Origin: Hymenobacter rigui
GTDB taxonomy: Bacteria > Bacteroidota > Bacteroidia > Cytophagales > Hymenobacteraceae
Assembly: GCF_003944715.1 (NCBI RefSeq)
Contig: NZ_RWIT01000017.1
Span: forward strand, 21,805 to 85,804
Direction: 5' to 3'
Length of the DNA stretch: 64,000 bases
Shown here: one piece after another, positions 49,434 to 58,050 of the stretch
Numbering within the stretch: position 1 is the stretch's first letter
How the letters are laid out: each line of letters starts with the position of its first letter
Notes under the pieces: generated by a model
The model's input: only the letters and a program-made list of their open reading frames with translations
What the model was told of the DNA's origin: nothing
Database searches by the model: none
Made by a program: the position numbers and the translations under genes

Positions 49434-51332
49434 ATGCCTTCCGAGTTTCTGCGCCTGCTGGTTCGTCGGTTTTCCCTGCTGCTGGGCGTGTACCTGCTCC
49501 TGCGCCTGGGCTTCTATCTGCTAAATCAGGCAGCCTTTCAGGCCACTCCCGGCCAGGTGGCGCTGGCCTTCTGGCACGGTTTCCGGTTTGATATTGCGGG
49601 CCTGCTGCTGCTGAATCTGCCGTGGCTGGTGCTGAGCCTGGTGCCCAGCCGCCACCGGCTGTGGCAGCGGATGCTGCGGGTGGTGTGGCTGCTGCTCAAC
49701 AGCCTGGGCGTGGCGCTCAACCTGATTGACGTGGAGTATTTCCGGTTTATCGGGCGGCGCACCAGCAACGAACTATTTACCATTGGCGACGATGTGCGCC
49801 GGCAGGCCGGGCAGTTGCTGCTGCAGTATTGGTTTCTGCTAGTGCCGTTCGGGCTGCTGCTGGCGGCGCTGTGGTATCTGTACCCGATGCCCCGGCCGGC
49901 CACCGCGCCGCCCGCGCCAGCGGTACCAACCAGCCGCACCACGGCGGCCCTGCGCTACCTGGGGCAGGTGCTGGTGCTGGGCGGGCTGGTGGTGCTGGGA
50001 ATTCGGGGCGGCGTGCAGCTCAAGCCCCTGCGCACCGGCCACGCCTTCATGCAGACGCCCCCGGTGCTGGGCCACGTGGCCCTGAACAGTACCTTCACCT
50101 TCCTCAAAAGCCTGGGCGCTCAAACGCTGGAGCGGCGGGAGTTCTTCACTTCCCCCGATTCGGTGCAGCAGGCCCTGGCCCCGCTGCCACCCCGGCCCCG
50201 CCCCGGTGCCCCCCGCGACAATGTGGTAGTGCTGCTGCTGGAAAGCTTCGCCTCCGAGTACACCGGCATTGAGAACAATGGCCGGGGCTACACGCCTTTT
50301 TTTGATTCGCTGGCGACGCAGGGGCTGTTTTTCCGGGAGCATTACGCCAACGGCCGCCGCTCCATTGAGTCGTTGCCGGCCGTGCTGGCGGGTTTGCCTT
50401 CCTTGAACGAGCACCCCTTCATCACCTCCCCTTTCCAGACGGACGAGCTGCATGGGCTGGGCGAAATTCTGGGCCGGGAAGGCTATGCTACTTCCATGTT
50501 TCATGGGGCGCAGAATGGCACCATGGGCTTCAATACCTTCAGCGGCATTGCCGGGGTGCAGCAGTATTTTGGGCTGAACGAATACCCCGGCGCCGAGAAA
50601 AGCCCCGATTTCGACGGGCACTGGGGCATTGCGGATGAGCCCTACCTACAGTACTTCGCGCGGCAGCTGAGCCAGCAGCGGCAGCCGTTTTTCAGCACCC
50701 TGTTCACGCTCAGTTCCCACGAGCCGTTTGAGGTGCCCCGGCAGTACGCCGGCCGGTTTCCGGCGGGTACGCAGCCCATTCACCGGGTAATCGGGTACAC
50801 CGATTATGCGCTGCGGCAGTTCTTCAAAACGGCCAGCCGCCAGCCCTGGTACCGCCACACCCTGTTCATTCTGCTGGCCGACCACACCTCTCAATCAGAC
50901 CGGCCGGACTACCAGAACACGCTGGGCAACTACAAGACGCCTTTGCTGCTGTTTCACCCGGGCCGGCCGCTGCCCCCGGCCGATGTGCACCGCATCACCC
51001 AGCAGGCCGATGTACCCGCCACGGTGCTCGACTTTCTGAACGTGCCCGCCGGGCGGCAGCTGCTGCCGTTTGGGTATTCGGTGTTCGACTCCCGCACTTC
51101 GGGCCGGGCGCTGTTTCTGAGCGGGGGCTCTTTGTTTCTGGTGCACCGGGACTTCGTGACGGAGCTGACGGCCGACAACGCCGTGCGCCTCTACCCCTAC
51201 CGCACCCACCAGCTGCCCGACGCGGCACTTTCTACCCCCGACCCGCGCCTGCTCCGGCAGTACGGTAATGAGCTGAAAGCAGCCACTCAATATTTTTCCG
51301 ATGGTTTGCTGGATAACCGGCTGTACCGCTAG
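49434..51332 (+). CDS. LTA-synthase-like membrane sulfatase/phosphotransferase
   Basis: 632 residues. About five N-terminal membrane helices (~10-220) precede an alkaline-phosphatase-superfamily domain (~260-610). Metal and nucleophile motifs are visible: NVVVLLLESFASEYTG, ANGRRSIESLPAVLAG (nucleophile Ser or Thr position), TLFTLSSHEPFEVP, and FILLADHTSQ with the metal-binding Asp/His. The family includes lipoteichoic-acid synthase and phosphoethanolamine or phosphoglycerol transferases; in a Gram-negative cell it probably modifies lipid- or glycan-linked phosphates. Confidence 0.88.
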   Translation: MPSEFLRLLVRRFSLLLGVYLLLRLGFYLLNQAAFQATPGQVALAFWHGFRFDIAGLLLLNLPWLVLSLVPSRHRLWQRMLRVVWLLLNSLGVALNLIDVEYFRFIGRRTSNELFTIGDDVRRQAGQLLLQYWFLLVPFGLLLAALWYLYPMPRPATAPPAPAVPTSRTTAALRYLGQVLVLGGLVVLGIRGGVQLKPLRTGHAFMQTPPVLGHVALNSTFTFLKSLGAQTLERREFFTSPDSVQQALAPLPPRPRPGAPRDNVVVLLLESFASEYTGIENNGRGYTPFFDSLATQGLFFREHYANGRRSIESLPAVLAGLPSLNEHPFITSPFQTDELHGLGEILGREGYATSMFHGAQNGTMGFNTFSGIAGVQQYFGLNEYPGAEKSPDFDGHWGIADEPYLQYFARQLSQQRQPFFSTLFTLSSHEPFEVPRQYAGRFPAGTQPIHRVIGYTDYALRQFFKTASRQPWYRHTLFILLADHTSQSDRPDYQNTLGNYKTPLLLFHPGRPLPPADVHRITQQADVPATVLDFLNVPAGRQLLPFGYSVFDSRTSGRALFLSGGSLFLVHRDFVTELTADNAVRLYPYRTHQLPDAALSTPDPRLLRQYGNELKAATQYFSDGLLDNRLYR

Positions 51333-51746
51333 CTACATCGGCTCGGGTATGTCCGGGCTTTCCAGACTGGCCTGAATGGCCCGGATTTCCTCAGTATCAA
51401 TGGGCTTGTGAATTAGACCCGAAACCAAATCGTATTCCCGGGCTTTTTCCAGGTCAGTGAGGGCCAGTGAGGAAGTGAGGATGTAGATGTGGCAGCGCCC
51501 GAGCAATTCCTGCCGATAGGGTTGCAAAGCATCCAGAAACTGCCAGCCATTCATCAGAGGCATATTCAGATCCAGAAATACTACCTGCGGCGGCGTACCG
51601 GCCGTATCCTGTACCAGTCGACCCAGTGCTTGCTGCGCCGAGTGAAACGTGCTAATAGAGGTGGAAAATTCTTCCGCCCGCAGCAGCTGCTCCGTCAGGT
51701 AGATGCTGAGCGTATCATCATCGATGAGGTAGGTTTTCACGAGCAT
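51333..51746 (-). CDS. Single-domain response regulator
   Basis: 137 residues from MLVKTYLIDDDTL. A receiver domain alone: acidic pair DDD, phospho-acceptor D59 (FLDLNMP), Thr/Ser in ILTSSLA, Lys in HKPID. No output domain. It starts 4 bp after the stop codon of the histidine kinase gene, so the two form an operon. It probably relays phosphate or works by protein-protein contact, as CheY-like proteins do. Confidence 0.92.
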   Translation of the reverse strand: MLVKTYLIDDDTLSIYLTEQLLRAEEFSTSISTFHSAQQALGRLVQDTAGTPPQVVFLDLNMPLMNGWQFLDALQPYRQELLGRCHIYILTSSLALTDLEKAREYDLVSGLIHKPIDTEEIRAIQASLESPDIPEPM

Positions 51747-51750
51747 AAAG

Positions 51751-53589
51751 CTAGAACAGAAGCGTAAACTGAGTACCGGCATCCACCGCACTCCGGACGC
51801 TGATGTGCCCGTTCATGGATTCTACGTGGGTTTTCACTAAATAGAGGCCAATGCCCCGGCCCGGCGTATCAGGGTGAAAGCGCCGGTACAGCTGAAACAC
51901 GTCGCCCCGCTCCGGGTCGAAGCCCTGCCCGTTATCCTCTACTCTGATCTGCATCCGCCCATCCGGCTGCCGGGTGGCGTCTATGTTTATGCGCAGGGGC
52001 CGGGCGTCGGCGCGGTACTTGATGGCATTGGAGAGCAGATTGTGAAAAATGCTGTGAAAATATGCCCGGCTGCCCATTACTGCAAGATGCTCGGGGATGT
52101 AGCATAACACCTGCCCGCCGCAGGCCGCCAACTGAGTTTCCAGGCTTTGCAGGGCCTGCTGGCATACTTCGGCCAGCACTACCGACTCGGGCCGCAGGCT
52201 GCCCTGCTGGTCGCGCACCGACAGGATGCTGCTTACATCGGCCACTACTGCGTCCAGCAGTTGCAGGCTGGTGTGCAGGTGCCGAAGCGACTCTTCAAAC
52301 ACGGACGAGTTCTTATCTACCTTCCCCAACAGCGTGGCGTACCCGAGGGAGTTGGCCAGCGGTGCCCGCAGGTTATGCGACACGATGTAGGTGAACTGCT
52401 GCAGGTCGGCGTTCTGTTTTTCCAGCCGCTTCAGCAACAGCCGTTGCTGCTCCTCGGCCTCCTTCTGCACCGATACATCCTGCATGGCCCCAATCATACG
52501 GAAGGCCCGCCCCTGCTCATCCCGCAGGATATAGCCCCTATCGAACACGGCGGCCCAGGAGCCATCAGCCCGCTGAAAGCAGTAACGCTCCTGCCAGAAC
52601 ACATTGGAAGTTTCGAAGGCCGCGTGCCGCAGCCCGGCCACCACGCGGGCATATTCGGCCGGGGCCACATAATCACCCCACTTATGGAAAGGCGCAGGGT
52701 TCTGGGCCAGCCGGTGGCCGAACAGGGCTTCGAATCCCTCGCCCCAATACAGCGTATCGGCCGCAATATTCCAGTCGTATACGGCATCGGTGGTGGCTTT
52801 GAGGGCGTAGTGAAACCGCTCGTTGCTGGCTTCCAGCCGGGCCTCCGCTTCCTTCTGCCGGGTGAGGTCGTGCACGGTACCTACCAGCTGGCAGCTCCCG
52901 TCGGCCCCGAATACGGGTGTAACACTCACCTCGCCCGTTTTGCGGCCATTCGGGTACTCGGAGGTTTCCTGCCAGGTAACGGTTTGGCGGGTTGCAACGG
53001 CTTGCTGGTAATACTGCACAACCTCTCCCAAGGCCGGCTCCGGAATGATTTCCGTCACCAGTCGCCCCACCACCTGCCCGGTGGGCAGGCCGGTAGTAGT
53101 TTCGAAGGCGTGGTTTACATACAGAAACCGATACTGCCCGTCATCTACCCCCAGCACAAACACCACGTCGGCAGTAGTATCCAGAATGGTAGCCAGCTGC
53201 CGCTGCCGCTCCAGCAGCAATTGGGTAGCGGCCTCCGGCCCAACCGGTTGGGCCACACCGTAGAGCCCGGCCGGCTGCCCGGCAGCGGCCGGCCGGGGCA
53301 GCAGCAGCACGGTAATAGTCCCGCGTTGCAGCGGCAGCTCAGCCGTAAAATCAACAGGCCGGCCGGACAAGGCCTCCCGTAGTAGCTGAGGCAGCAGGCG
53401 GGTTTCCGGGCCGGGAAGTAGTTCAGCCAGGTTAGTGTGCAGCAACTCGCTGGCCGGCCGTTGCACCAGGCCGGCAAAGCCGGCCGTAACCCGCAGCAGG
53501 TTGCCATCCGCGTCCAGCACCACCACGGCCCGCGGATTCATGTGAAACTGAGCTTGCTCGGGTAGTGTGGCAGTAGGTATCATGGGCAA
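51751..53589 (-). CDS. PAS-domain sensor histidine kinase
   Basis: 612 residues, no membrane helices, so cytosolic. Three PAS regions: ~15-110, ~125-245 (with PAC-like EYPNGRKTGEVSVTP) and ~255-380 (DTLYWGEGFEALFGH). HisKA with H405 in VSHNLRAPLANSLGY and a HATPase domain follow (N-box FHNLLSNAIKYRA, G-box DNGQGFDPE, GRGIGLYLVKTHVE). The HNLRAP H-box is a variant frequent in Bacteroidota. Partner: the response regulator 4 bp downstream. Confidence 0.93.
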   Translation of the reverse strand: MPMIPTATLPEQAQFHMNPRAVVVLDADGNLLRVTAGFAGLVQRPASELLHTNLAELLPGPETRLLPQLLREALSGRPVDFTAELPLQRGTITVLLLPRPAAAGQPAGLYGVAQPVGPEAATQLLLERQRQLATILDTTADVVFVLGVDDGQYRFLYVNHAFETTTGLPTGQVVGRLVTEIIPEPALGEVVQYYQQAVATRQTVTWQETSEYPNGRKTGEVSVTPVFGADGSCQLVGTVHDLTRQKEAEARLEASNERFHYALKATTDAVYDWNIAADTLYWGEGFEALFGHRLAQNPAPFHKWGDYVAPAEYARVVAGLRHAAFETSNVFWQERYCFQRADGSWAAVFDRGYILRDEQGRAFRMIGAMQDVSVQKEAEEQQRLLLKRLEKQNADLQQFTYIVSHNLRAPLANSLGYATLLGKVDKNSSVFEESLRHLHTSLQLLDAVVADVSSILSVRDQQGSLRPESVVLAEVCQQALQSLETQLAACGGQVLCYIPEHLAVMGSRAYFHSIFHNLLSNAIKYRADARPLRINIDATRQPDGRMQIRVEDNGQGFDPERGDVFQLYRRFHPDTPGRGIGLYLVKTHVESMNGHISVRSAVDAGTQFTLLF

Positions 53590-53691
53590 AAAACAATGCC
53601 CCAGCCGGGCCGGCCGGGCCCGTAGGCAGAACCAAACCTAAAGAAAGCAAATTACCGCAACTCCGCGCCTACCACCGACACAGGTAATTTC

Positions 53692-54156
53692 CTATTGGTT
53701 AGTGCCGGAATACCACGGCACCTCGGCCAGCTGCTCGTTGGTGCGCTGCTCGAAATCAACGCGCCAGCAAAAATGCTGCAGCCCGTTGGTGAGCAGTAGC
53801 AGTGGGGCCCCAATGGTTTGGTTGTAGGTGGCGGCCTGCATGGCCACGGCAGCCGTGATGGGCACGGTGGGCCGTTTGCATTCCACCAGCAGCAGCGGCT
53901 GCCCCGCGGCGTCCAGGGCAATCAGGTCGGTGCGTTTCTGGCGCTGGTTGTAGCGGTGGCCTCGCTCCAGACTCAGCAGGCCCTTGGGGTAACCGCGGTG
54001 CGCCATCAGGTAATGCACCACGTGCTGGCGCACCCACTCCTCGGGAGTCAGCACCACATTGCGGCGGCGCAGCACGTCCCAGATTAGCAAATTTTCGCCG
54101 GATTGTATAACTTTGCAGTCGAAAGGCGGCAGGTTCAATTCTTGCATCACCTCCAA
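53692..54156 (-). CDS. HsdR-N-like PD-(D/E)xK protein
   Basis: 154 residues, stand-alone type I restriction enzyme R N-terminal domain (HSDR_N_2). The nuclease-like core is RTDLIALDAAGQPLLLVECKRP (read in two parts: Asp in RTDL, then ECK), i.e. D-x(n)-ExK. Bacteroidota carry this short protein widely without hsdM or hsdS; none is present here, so it is probably not a restriction enzyme. Met4 (MQELNLPPF), preceded by GGAGGTG, is an alternative start. Confidence 0.87.
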   Translation of the reverse strand: MEVMQELNLPPFDCKVIQSGENLLIWDVLRRRNVVLTPEEWVRQHVVHYLMAHRGYPKGLLSLERGHRYNQRQKRTDLIALDAAGQPLLLVECKRPTVPITAAVAMQAATYNQTIGAPLLLLTNGLQHFCWRVDFEQRTNEQLAEVPWYSGTNQ

Positions 54157-54335
54157 AGGTACGGCCCTGGGCAGTCAACTCCCGCTTTTCGCCCCGTACC
54201 GTCGCACCCCATCCGCTGGGTTCCGACGGTTTTTTTGTACCTGAAATTTTCCGGCTGAGGGCTCGGGGTTACGGCAGTAGGCCGCAACCGGCCAGCTCGC
54301 AGCCTTTCTCCAAGCAACAACCCTATATTTCGCTT

Positions 54336-55109
54336 ATGAAAACTAAATCCGACATCGTCGAGAACTGGTTGCCCCGCTACACCGGCGTGGCCCTGAACGA
54401 GTTTGGGCAGTACATTCTGCTGACCAACTTTATCAACTACGTACACATGTTTGCCGAGCAGTTCGGCACCGAAGTACGCGGCCTGGACAAGCCAATGCAA
54501 ACGGCCACGGCCAACGGCATCACCATCATCAACTTCGGCATGGGCTCTCCCATGGCCGCTACCGTTATGGACCTGCTCTCGGCCGTGAAGCCTAAGGCGG
54601 CCCTGTTCCTGGGCAAGTGCGGCGGGTTGAAAAACAAAACCAAGCTCGGCGACCTGATCCTGCCCATTGCCGCTATTCGGGGCGAGGGTACTTCGGATGA
54701 CTACCTGCCGGCCGAAATTCCGGCCCTGCCGTCGTTCCGTTTGCAGCGGGCCGTGAGCAGCATGATCAAGAAGCACGAGAAAGATTACTGGACCGGCACC
54801 GTGTACACCACCAACCGCCGCGTGTGGGAGCATGACGAGAACTTCAAGGAATACCTGCGCCAGATCCGGGCCATGGCCGTGGATATGGAAACGGCTACCA
54901 TCTTCACGGTGGGCTTCGTGAACGAAATTCCCCATGGTGCCCTGCTGCTGGTATCGGATAACCCGATGACGCCGGAAGGTGTGAAAACCTCGGAGAGCGA
55001 CAAAAAAGTAACCACCGACTTCGTAAATGCCCACCTGCAGATTGGCATTGAATCGTTGCTGGAGCTGAAAAACTCCGGCGAGTCGGTGAAGCACATGCGC
55101 TTTGAATAA
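54336..55109 (+). CDS. amn: AMP nucleosidase (short Bacteroidota form)
   Basis: 257 residues of the nucleoside-phosphorylase/hydrolase fold. It splits AMP to adenine and ribose 5-phosphate. Motifs: IINFGMGSPMAATVMDLL, ALFLGKCGGLK, and the acidic MAVDMETATIF where substrate ribose binds. Shorter than the E. coli enzyme because the N-terminal regulatory domain is missing, as usual in this phylum. Monocistronic, with its own terminator. Confidence 0.93.
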   Translation: MKTKSDIVENWLPRYTGVALNEFGQYILLTNFINYVHMFAEQFGTEVRGLDKPMQTATANGITIINFGMGSPMAATVMDLLSAVKPKAALFLGKCGGLKNKTKLGDLILPIAAIRGEGTSDDYLPAEIPALPSFRLQRAVSSMIKKHEKDYWTGTVYTTNRRVWEHDENFKEYLRQIRAMAVDMETATIFTVGFVNEIPHGALLLVSDNPMTPEGVKTSESDKKVTTDFVNAHLQIGIESLLELKNSGESVKHMRFE

Positions 55110-55128
55110 CCGAAAAAAGCTGCTATTT

Positions 55129-55168
55129 GCGGGGCCTGTGCTTGCTGAAGCGCAGGCCCCGCTCTTTT
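55129..55168 (+). terminator. Intrinsic terminator after amn
   Basis: 10-bp GC stem gcggggcctg / caggccccgc with an inner extension (tgctt/aagcg-like), followed by tctttttc. The next gene starts 16 bp later. Confidence 0.88.
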
Positions 55169-55183
55169 TCAGCCTACCCACTT

Positions 55184-55627
55184 ATGCCCCTGGTTGCCTC
55201 CCCTCCCTATTTGCATGTCAATTACGAAGGCCGCCGCCGCACGCTACTGGGCCAGTGGCAGCGCTCCGTGATGCCTTTCGAGATGCACCAGGGCTACGCC
55301 TGCCTGCTCGATGCAGCTCAGCAGTACGACTGCCACTATTGGCTGATTGACACCACCCGTCGCGCCGCCGGCATCGATGCGACTGACGTGTTCTGGATGC
55401 TGGATGTGTTTTTCCCGCAGCTGGCTCCGCGTCTCGGCGGCACTACTTACCTGGCTTTTCTGATGGCGCCTAACCAGCTGGCGGGCGTGCTGGCCACTCC
55501 GGCCATTCCGCCCCTGCCCGATGGCCAGAATCTAGCGTATTACCTGCAACGTTTTACCGATGAGGCCGCGGCCCGCCTCTGGCTGCGCAAATGTGCCCGC
55601 ATAGCCCGGTCGCAACAGGTGCGGTAA
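55184..55627 (+). CDS. Hypothetical protein, STAS/SpoIIAA-like
   Basis: 147 residues from MPLVASPPYLHVNYEGRR; upstream in-frame starts fall inside the terminator. A compact alpha/beta protein: a GQWQRSV-like strand, GYACLLDAAQQYDCHYWLIDTTRR (strand then basic loop) and GGTTYLAFLMAPN. This pattern resembles small STAS/SpoIIAA-like proteins common in Hymenobacteraceae. No catalytic residues recognised. Confidence 0.65.
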   Translation: MPLVASPPYLHVNYEGRRRTLLGQWQRSVMPFEMHQGYACLLDAAQQYDCHYWLIDTTRRAAGIDATDVFWMLDVFFPQLAPRLGGTTYLAFLMAPNQLAGVLATPAIPPLPDGQNLAYYLQRFTDEAAARLWLRKCARIARSQQVR

Positions 55628-55655
55628 CTGACAGCGGGCTACGTACATTCGTGGC

Positions 55656-57338
55656 ATGATGCCTTCCTACTCCTTTTTGCGGCAAGCCGCGGCCGGTATG
55701 CTGCCGGCTTTGGCCGCCGCCACGCTGCTCGGTGCCTGTCAAAGCAATTCCCGCCAGCCCGCCGACCTGCTGGTGTACAACGCCACCATCTACACCGTCG
55801 ATTCGGCGTTTAGTACGGCGCAGGCTTTTGCCGTGAAGGATGGCAGGTTCGTGGCCGTTGGCACCGCTGAGGAAATCAAGGCAAAATTCCAGGCCAAACA
55901 GGAAGTAGATGCCAAAGGGCAGTTCATTTATCCCGGCTTTTACGATGCGCATTGCCACTTCTACCGCTACGCTTTGGGCCTGCGCGACGCCGATCTGGTG
56001 GGCACCGGCTCGTGGCGCGAGGTAGTGCAGAAGCTGCAGCAGCAGCGTCAGCAGTATCCGCAGGCTACCTGGCTTACGGGCCGGGGCTGGGACCAGAACG
56101 ACTGGTCCAATAAGCAGTTTCCCACCAAGGACACGCTGGATGCACTGTTTCCGAATATACCCGTCTTCATCATTCGGGTAGATGGGCACGCGGCCTTGGT
56201 AAATCAGAAAGCCCTGGATCTGGCGGGCGTTACGGCCCGTACGCCCATCAGCGGCGGCACCATCACCAAGGATGCCAACGGCCGGCTCACGGGTTTGCTG
56301 GTAGATAACGCCGTGCGGCTGGTGGCCGGTAAAATTCCGGAACCCACGGCGGCCGAGGCTGAAACCGCCCTGCTGGAAGCCCAGAAACGGTGCGTGGCCG
56401 TGGGCCTCACCAGCCTCGCCGATGCCGGCCTCGACAAAGGCAACATCGACCGGATGGCGGCCATGCAGGACGCGGGCAAGCTGAAGCTGCGCCTGTACGC
56501 CATGCTGGCCCCGACCAAGGAAAACAAGGATTTCTACCTCAAAAACGGCCCTGTTTTCAAAGACCGCCTCACGGTGTGCTCCTTTAAAGTGTACGCCGAT
56601 GGGGCTTTGGGCTCTCGGGGGGCCTGCCTGATTCATCCGTACGCCGACCGGCCCCGGGAAATCGGCTTTTTGCTTTCATCGGTGGCCGATTTCCGCAACC
56701 TGGCAAAAGAACTGGCTGCCAGCAAGTTTCAGATGAACACCCATGCCATTGGGGATTCATCCAACCGCCTGCTGCTGGACATTTACGGCGAAGCCCTCAA
56801 GGGCCAGAAGGACCGGCGCTGGCGCATTGAGCACGCCCAAGTGGTCAGCAAAACGGATATACCCAAGTTTGGCCAGTACGGCATTGTGCCCTCGGTGCAG
56901 CCCACCCACGCCACTTCCGATATGTACTGGGCCGGGGAGCGGCTGGGGGCCGAGCGCCTCAAAACTGCCTACGCCTATAACGACCTGCGCAAGCAGTATG
57001 GCCAGGTAGCCCTGGGCTCCGACTTCCCGGTTGAAGACATCAACCCGCTGTTCGGGTTCCACTCGGCCGTGGCCCGGCAGGATGCCAAAAACTACCCGGC
57101 CGGCGGCTTCCAGATGGAAAACGCCCTGAGCCGGGAGGATGCCCTGCGGGGAATGACTACCTGGGCCGCCCACGCCGCCTTTGAGGACAAGCAGAAAGGC
57201 AGCATCCGCCCCGGCATGGCCGCCGACTTCGTGCTGCTACCCATTGATTTGCTGAAAGCCCCCAAAGAAACCCTGCGCACCGCCCAGGTACAACAAACCT
57301 GGATTGCCGGAGAGCGGGTGTTTCTACTTAAGAACTGA
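55656..57338 (+). CDS. Amidohydrolase family lipoprotein (YtcJ-like)
   Basis: 560 residues with a lipobox (ATLLGAC, Cys ~28), so it is membrane-anchored outside the cytosol. An amidohydrolase barrel follows: N-terminal metal motif DAHCHFYRY (~96-104), HAIGDSSNR, WRIEHAQVV (metal His), and ALGSDFPVED with the catalytic Asp. Matches YtcJ/NfdA-type enzymes that act on amides or formamides; natural substrate unknown. The stop codon overlaps a palindromic repeat. Confidence 0.88.
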   Translation: MMPSYSFLRQAAAGMLPALAAATLLGACQSNSRQPADLLVYNATIYTVDSAFSTAQAFAVKDGRFVAVGTAEEIKAKFQAKQEVDAKGQFIYPGFYDAHCHFYRYALGLRDADLVGTGSWREVVQKLQQQRQQYPQATWLTGRGWDQNDWSNKQFPTKDTLDALFPNIPVFIIRVDGHAALVNQKALDLAGVTARTPISGGTITKDANGRLTGLLVDNAVRLVAGKIPEPTAAEAETALLEAQKRCVAVGLTSLADAGLDKGNIDRMAAMQDAGKLKLRLYAMLAPTKENKDFYLKNGPVFKDRLTVCSFKVYADGALGSRGACLIHPYADRPREIGFLLSSVADFRNLAKELAASKFQMNTHAIGDSSNRLLLDIYGEALKGQKDRRWRIEHAQVVSKTDIPKFGQYGIVPSVQPTHATSDMYWAGERLGAERLKTAYAYNDLRKQYGQVALGSDFPVEDINPLFGFHSAVARQDAKNYPAGGFQMENALSREDALRGMTTWAAHAAFEDKQKGSIRPGMAADFVLLPIDLLKAPKETLRTAQVQQTWIAGERVFLLKN

Positions 57339-57438
57339 GAGCTGAGATACTAGAAATGAGAAGTGAGACTTTCGTTCTGATGGCCTAGTTAGGCTCCGGA
57401 ACGAAAGTCTCACTTCTCATTTCTAGTATCTCAGTTCT
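57331..57438. repeat. Palindromic repeat, 'GAACTGAGATACTAGAAATGAG' family
   Basis: Arms agaactgagagctgagatac...gagactttcgttc and ...gaacgaaagtctcacttctc...tctcagttct. The left arm has a 6-bp insertion (agctga-like) relative to the right. It begins within the last codon and stop of the amidohydrolase gene. Confidence 0.85.
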
Positions 57439-57444
57439 CTAAAA

Positions 57445-57960
57445 TTACCACCCCTGCTCGTCGGCGGAGGGGCCGTACATGGCGGGCAGCGGGATGTCGA
57501 GCAGGCGTAGGTACACCGACAGCTGGCCGCGGTGGTGGATGCTGTGATTGAGGCCCATAATGCGGATGGCGGCGGCTTTCGGACGTTCCATTATGGTTTG
57601 CTCACCGCGGTGCAGGCGGAAGCTGCCGGTCAGCTGCTCGTCGTCGGAGTCCTGTAGGGCTTGGCGCAGACTGGCACTATACTGGTCGAAGCGAGCCAGC
57701 AGTTCCTCGGAGCTGCTGGGCGTGGGGCCGGGCTTGGGGCCGTTGGGGTCAAGGAAGTCGCGGGAATCAGCCTGCACGAATAGCTGCTTGAAGGCCAGCA
57801 GGTTTACAATGTGCGAAGCCAGCTGCCACAGCTTCATGCTTTTGGGGTGGGGCTGGAAGTCGGCCTTATCGTAAGGCACGCGCTCCAGGAGCTTGCGGGT
57901 GGTAGCCAGCTCGTGGTCGAGCTCAGCCAGGATATTCTGCTGGAAAGAGGAAGTATGCAT
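57445..57960 (-). CDS. DinB-family putative metalloenzyme
   Basis: 171 residues, four-helix DinB/YfiT fold. Three histidines for metal binding: LASHIVNL (~49) and NHSIHHRGQL (~138, 142). Family members include thiol-dependent transferases and many uncharacterised proteins. It converges with the amidohydrolase gene, with a palindromic repeat between them. Confidence 0.88.
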   Translation of the reverse strand: MHTSSFQQNILAELDHELATTRKLLERVPYDKADFQPHPKSMKLWQLASHIVNLLAFKQLFVQADSRDFLDPNGPKPGPTPSSSEELLARFDQYSASLRQALQDSDDEQLTGSFRLHRGEQTIMERPKAAAIRIMGLNHSIHHRGQLSVYLRLLDIPLPAMYGPSADEQGW

Positions 57961-57992
57961 GCACAGCTGGGGTTAGGTTGGGGGAAAAGGTA

Positions 57993-58024
57993 CACGAGCA
58001 CCGGGACGCATCCCGATGCTCGTG
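57993..58024. terminator. Hairpin after MFS gene
   Basis: cacgagca ... tgctcgtg enclosing cggga / tcccg. Lies just downstream of the minus-strand MFS gene and upstream of the DinB gene. No strong T-run. Confidence 0.55.
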
Positions 58025-58050
58025 CAAGTAACCAATACCGGGCAATATGT

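Noticed and set aside
53692..54156. Type I restriction-modification system
   Set aside because: Only the HsdR-N domain is present; no hsdM, hsdS or helicase gene exists in the window.
54147..55181. 344-residue minus-strand frame over amn
   Set aside because: A shadow of AMP nucleosidase; the conserved enzyme is on the plus strand.
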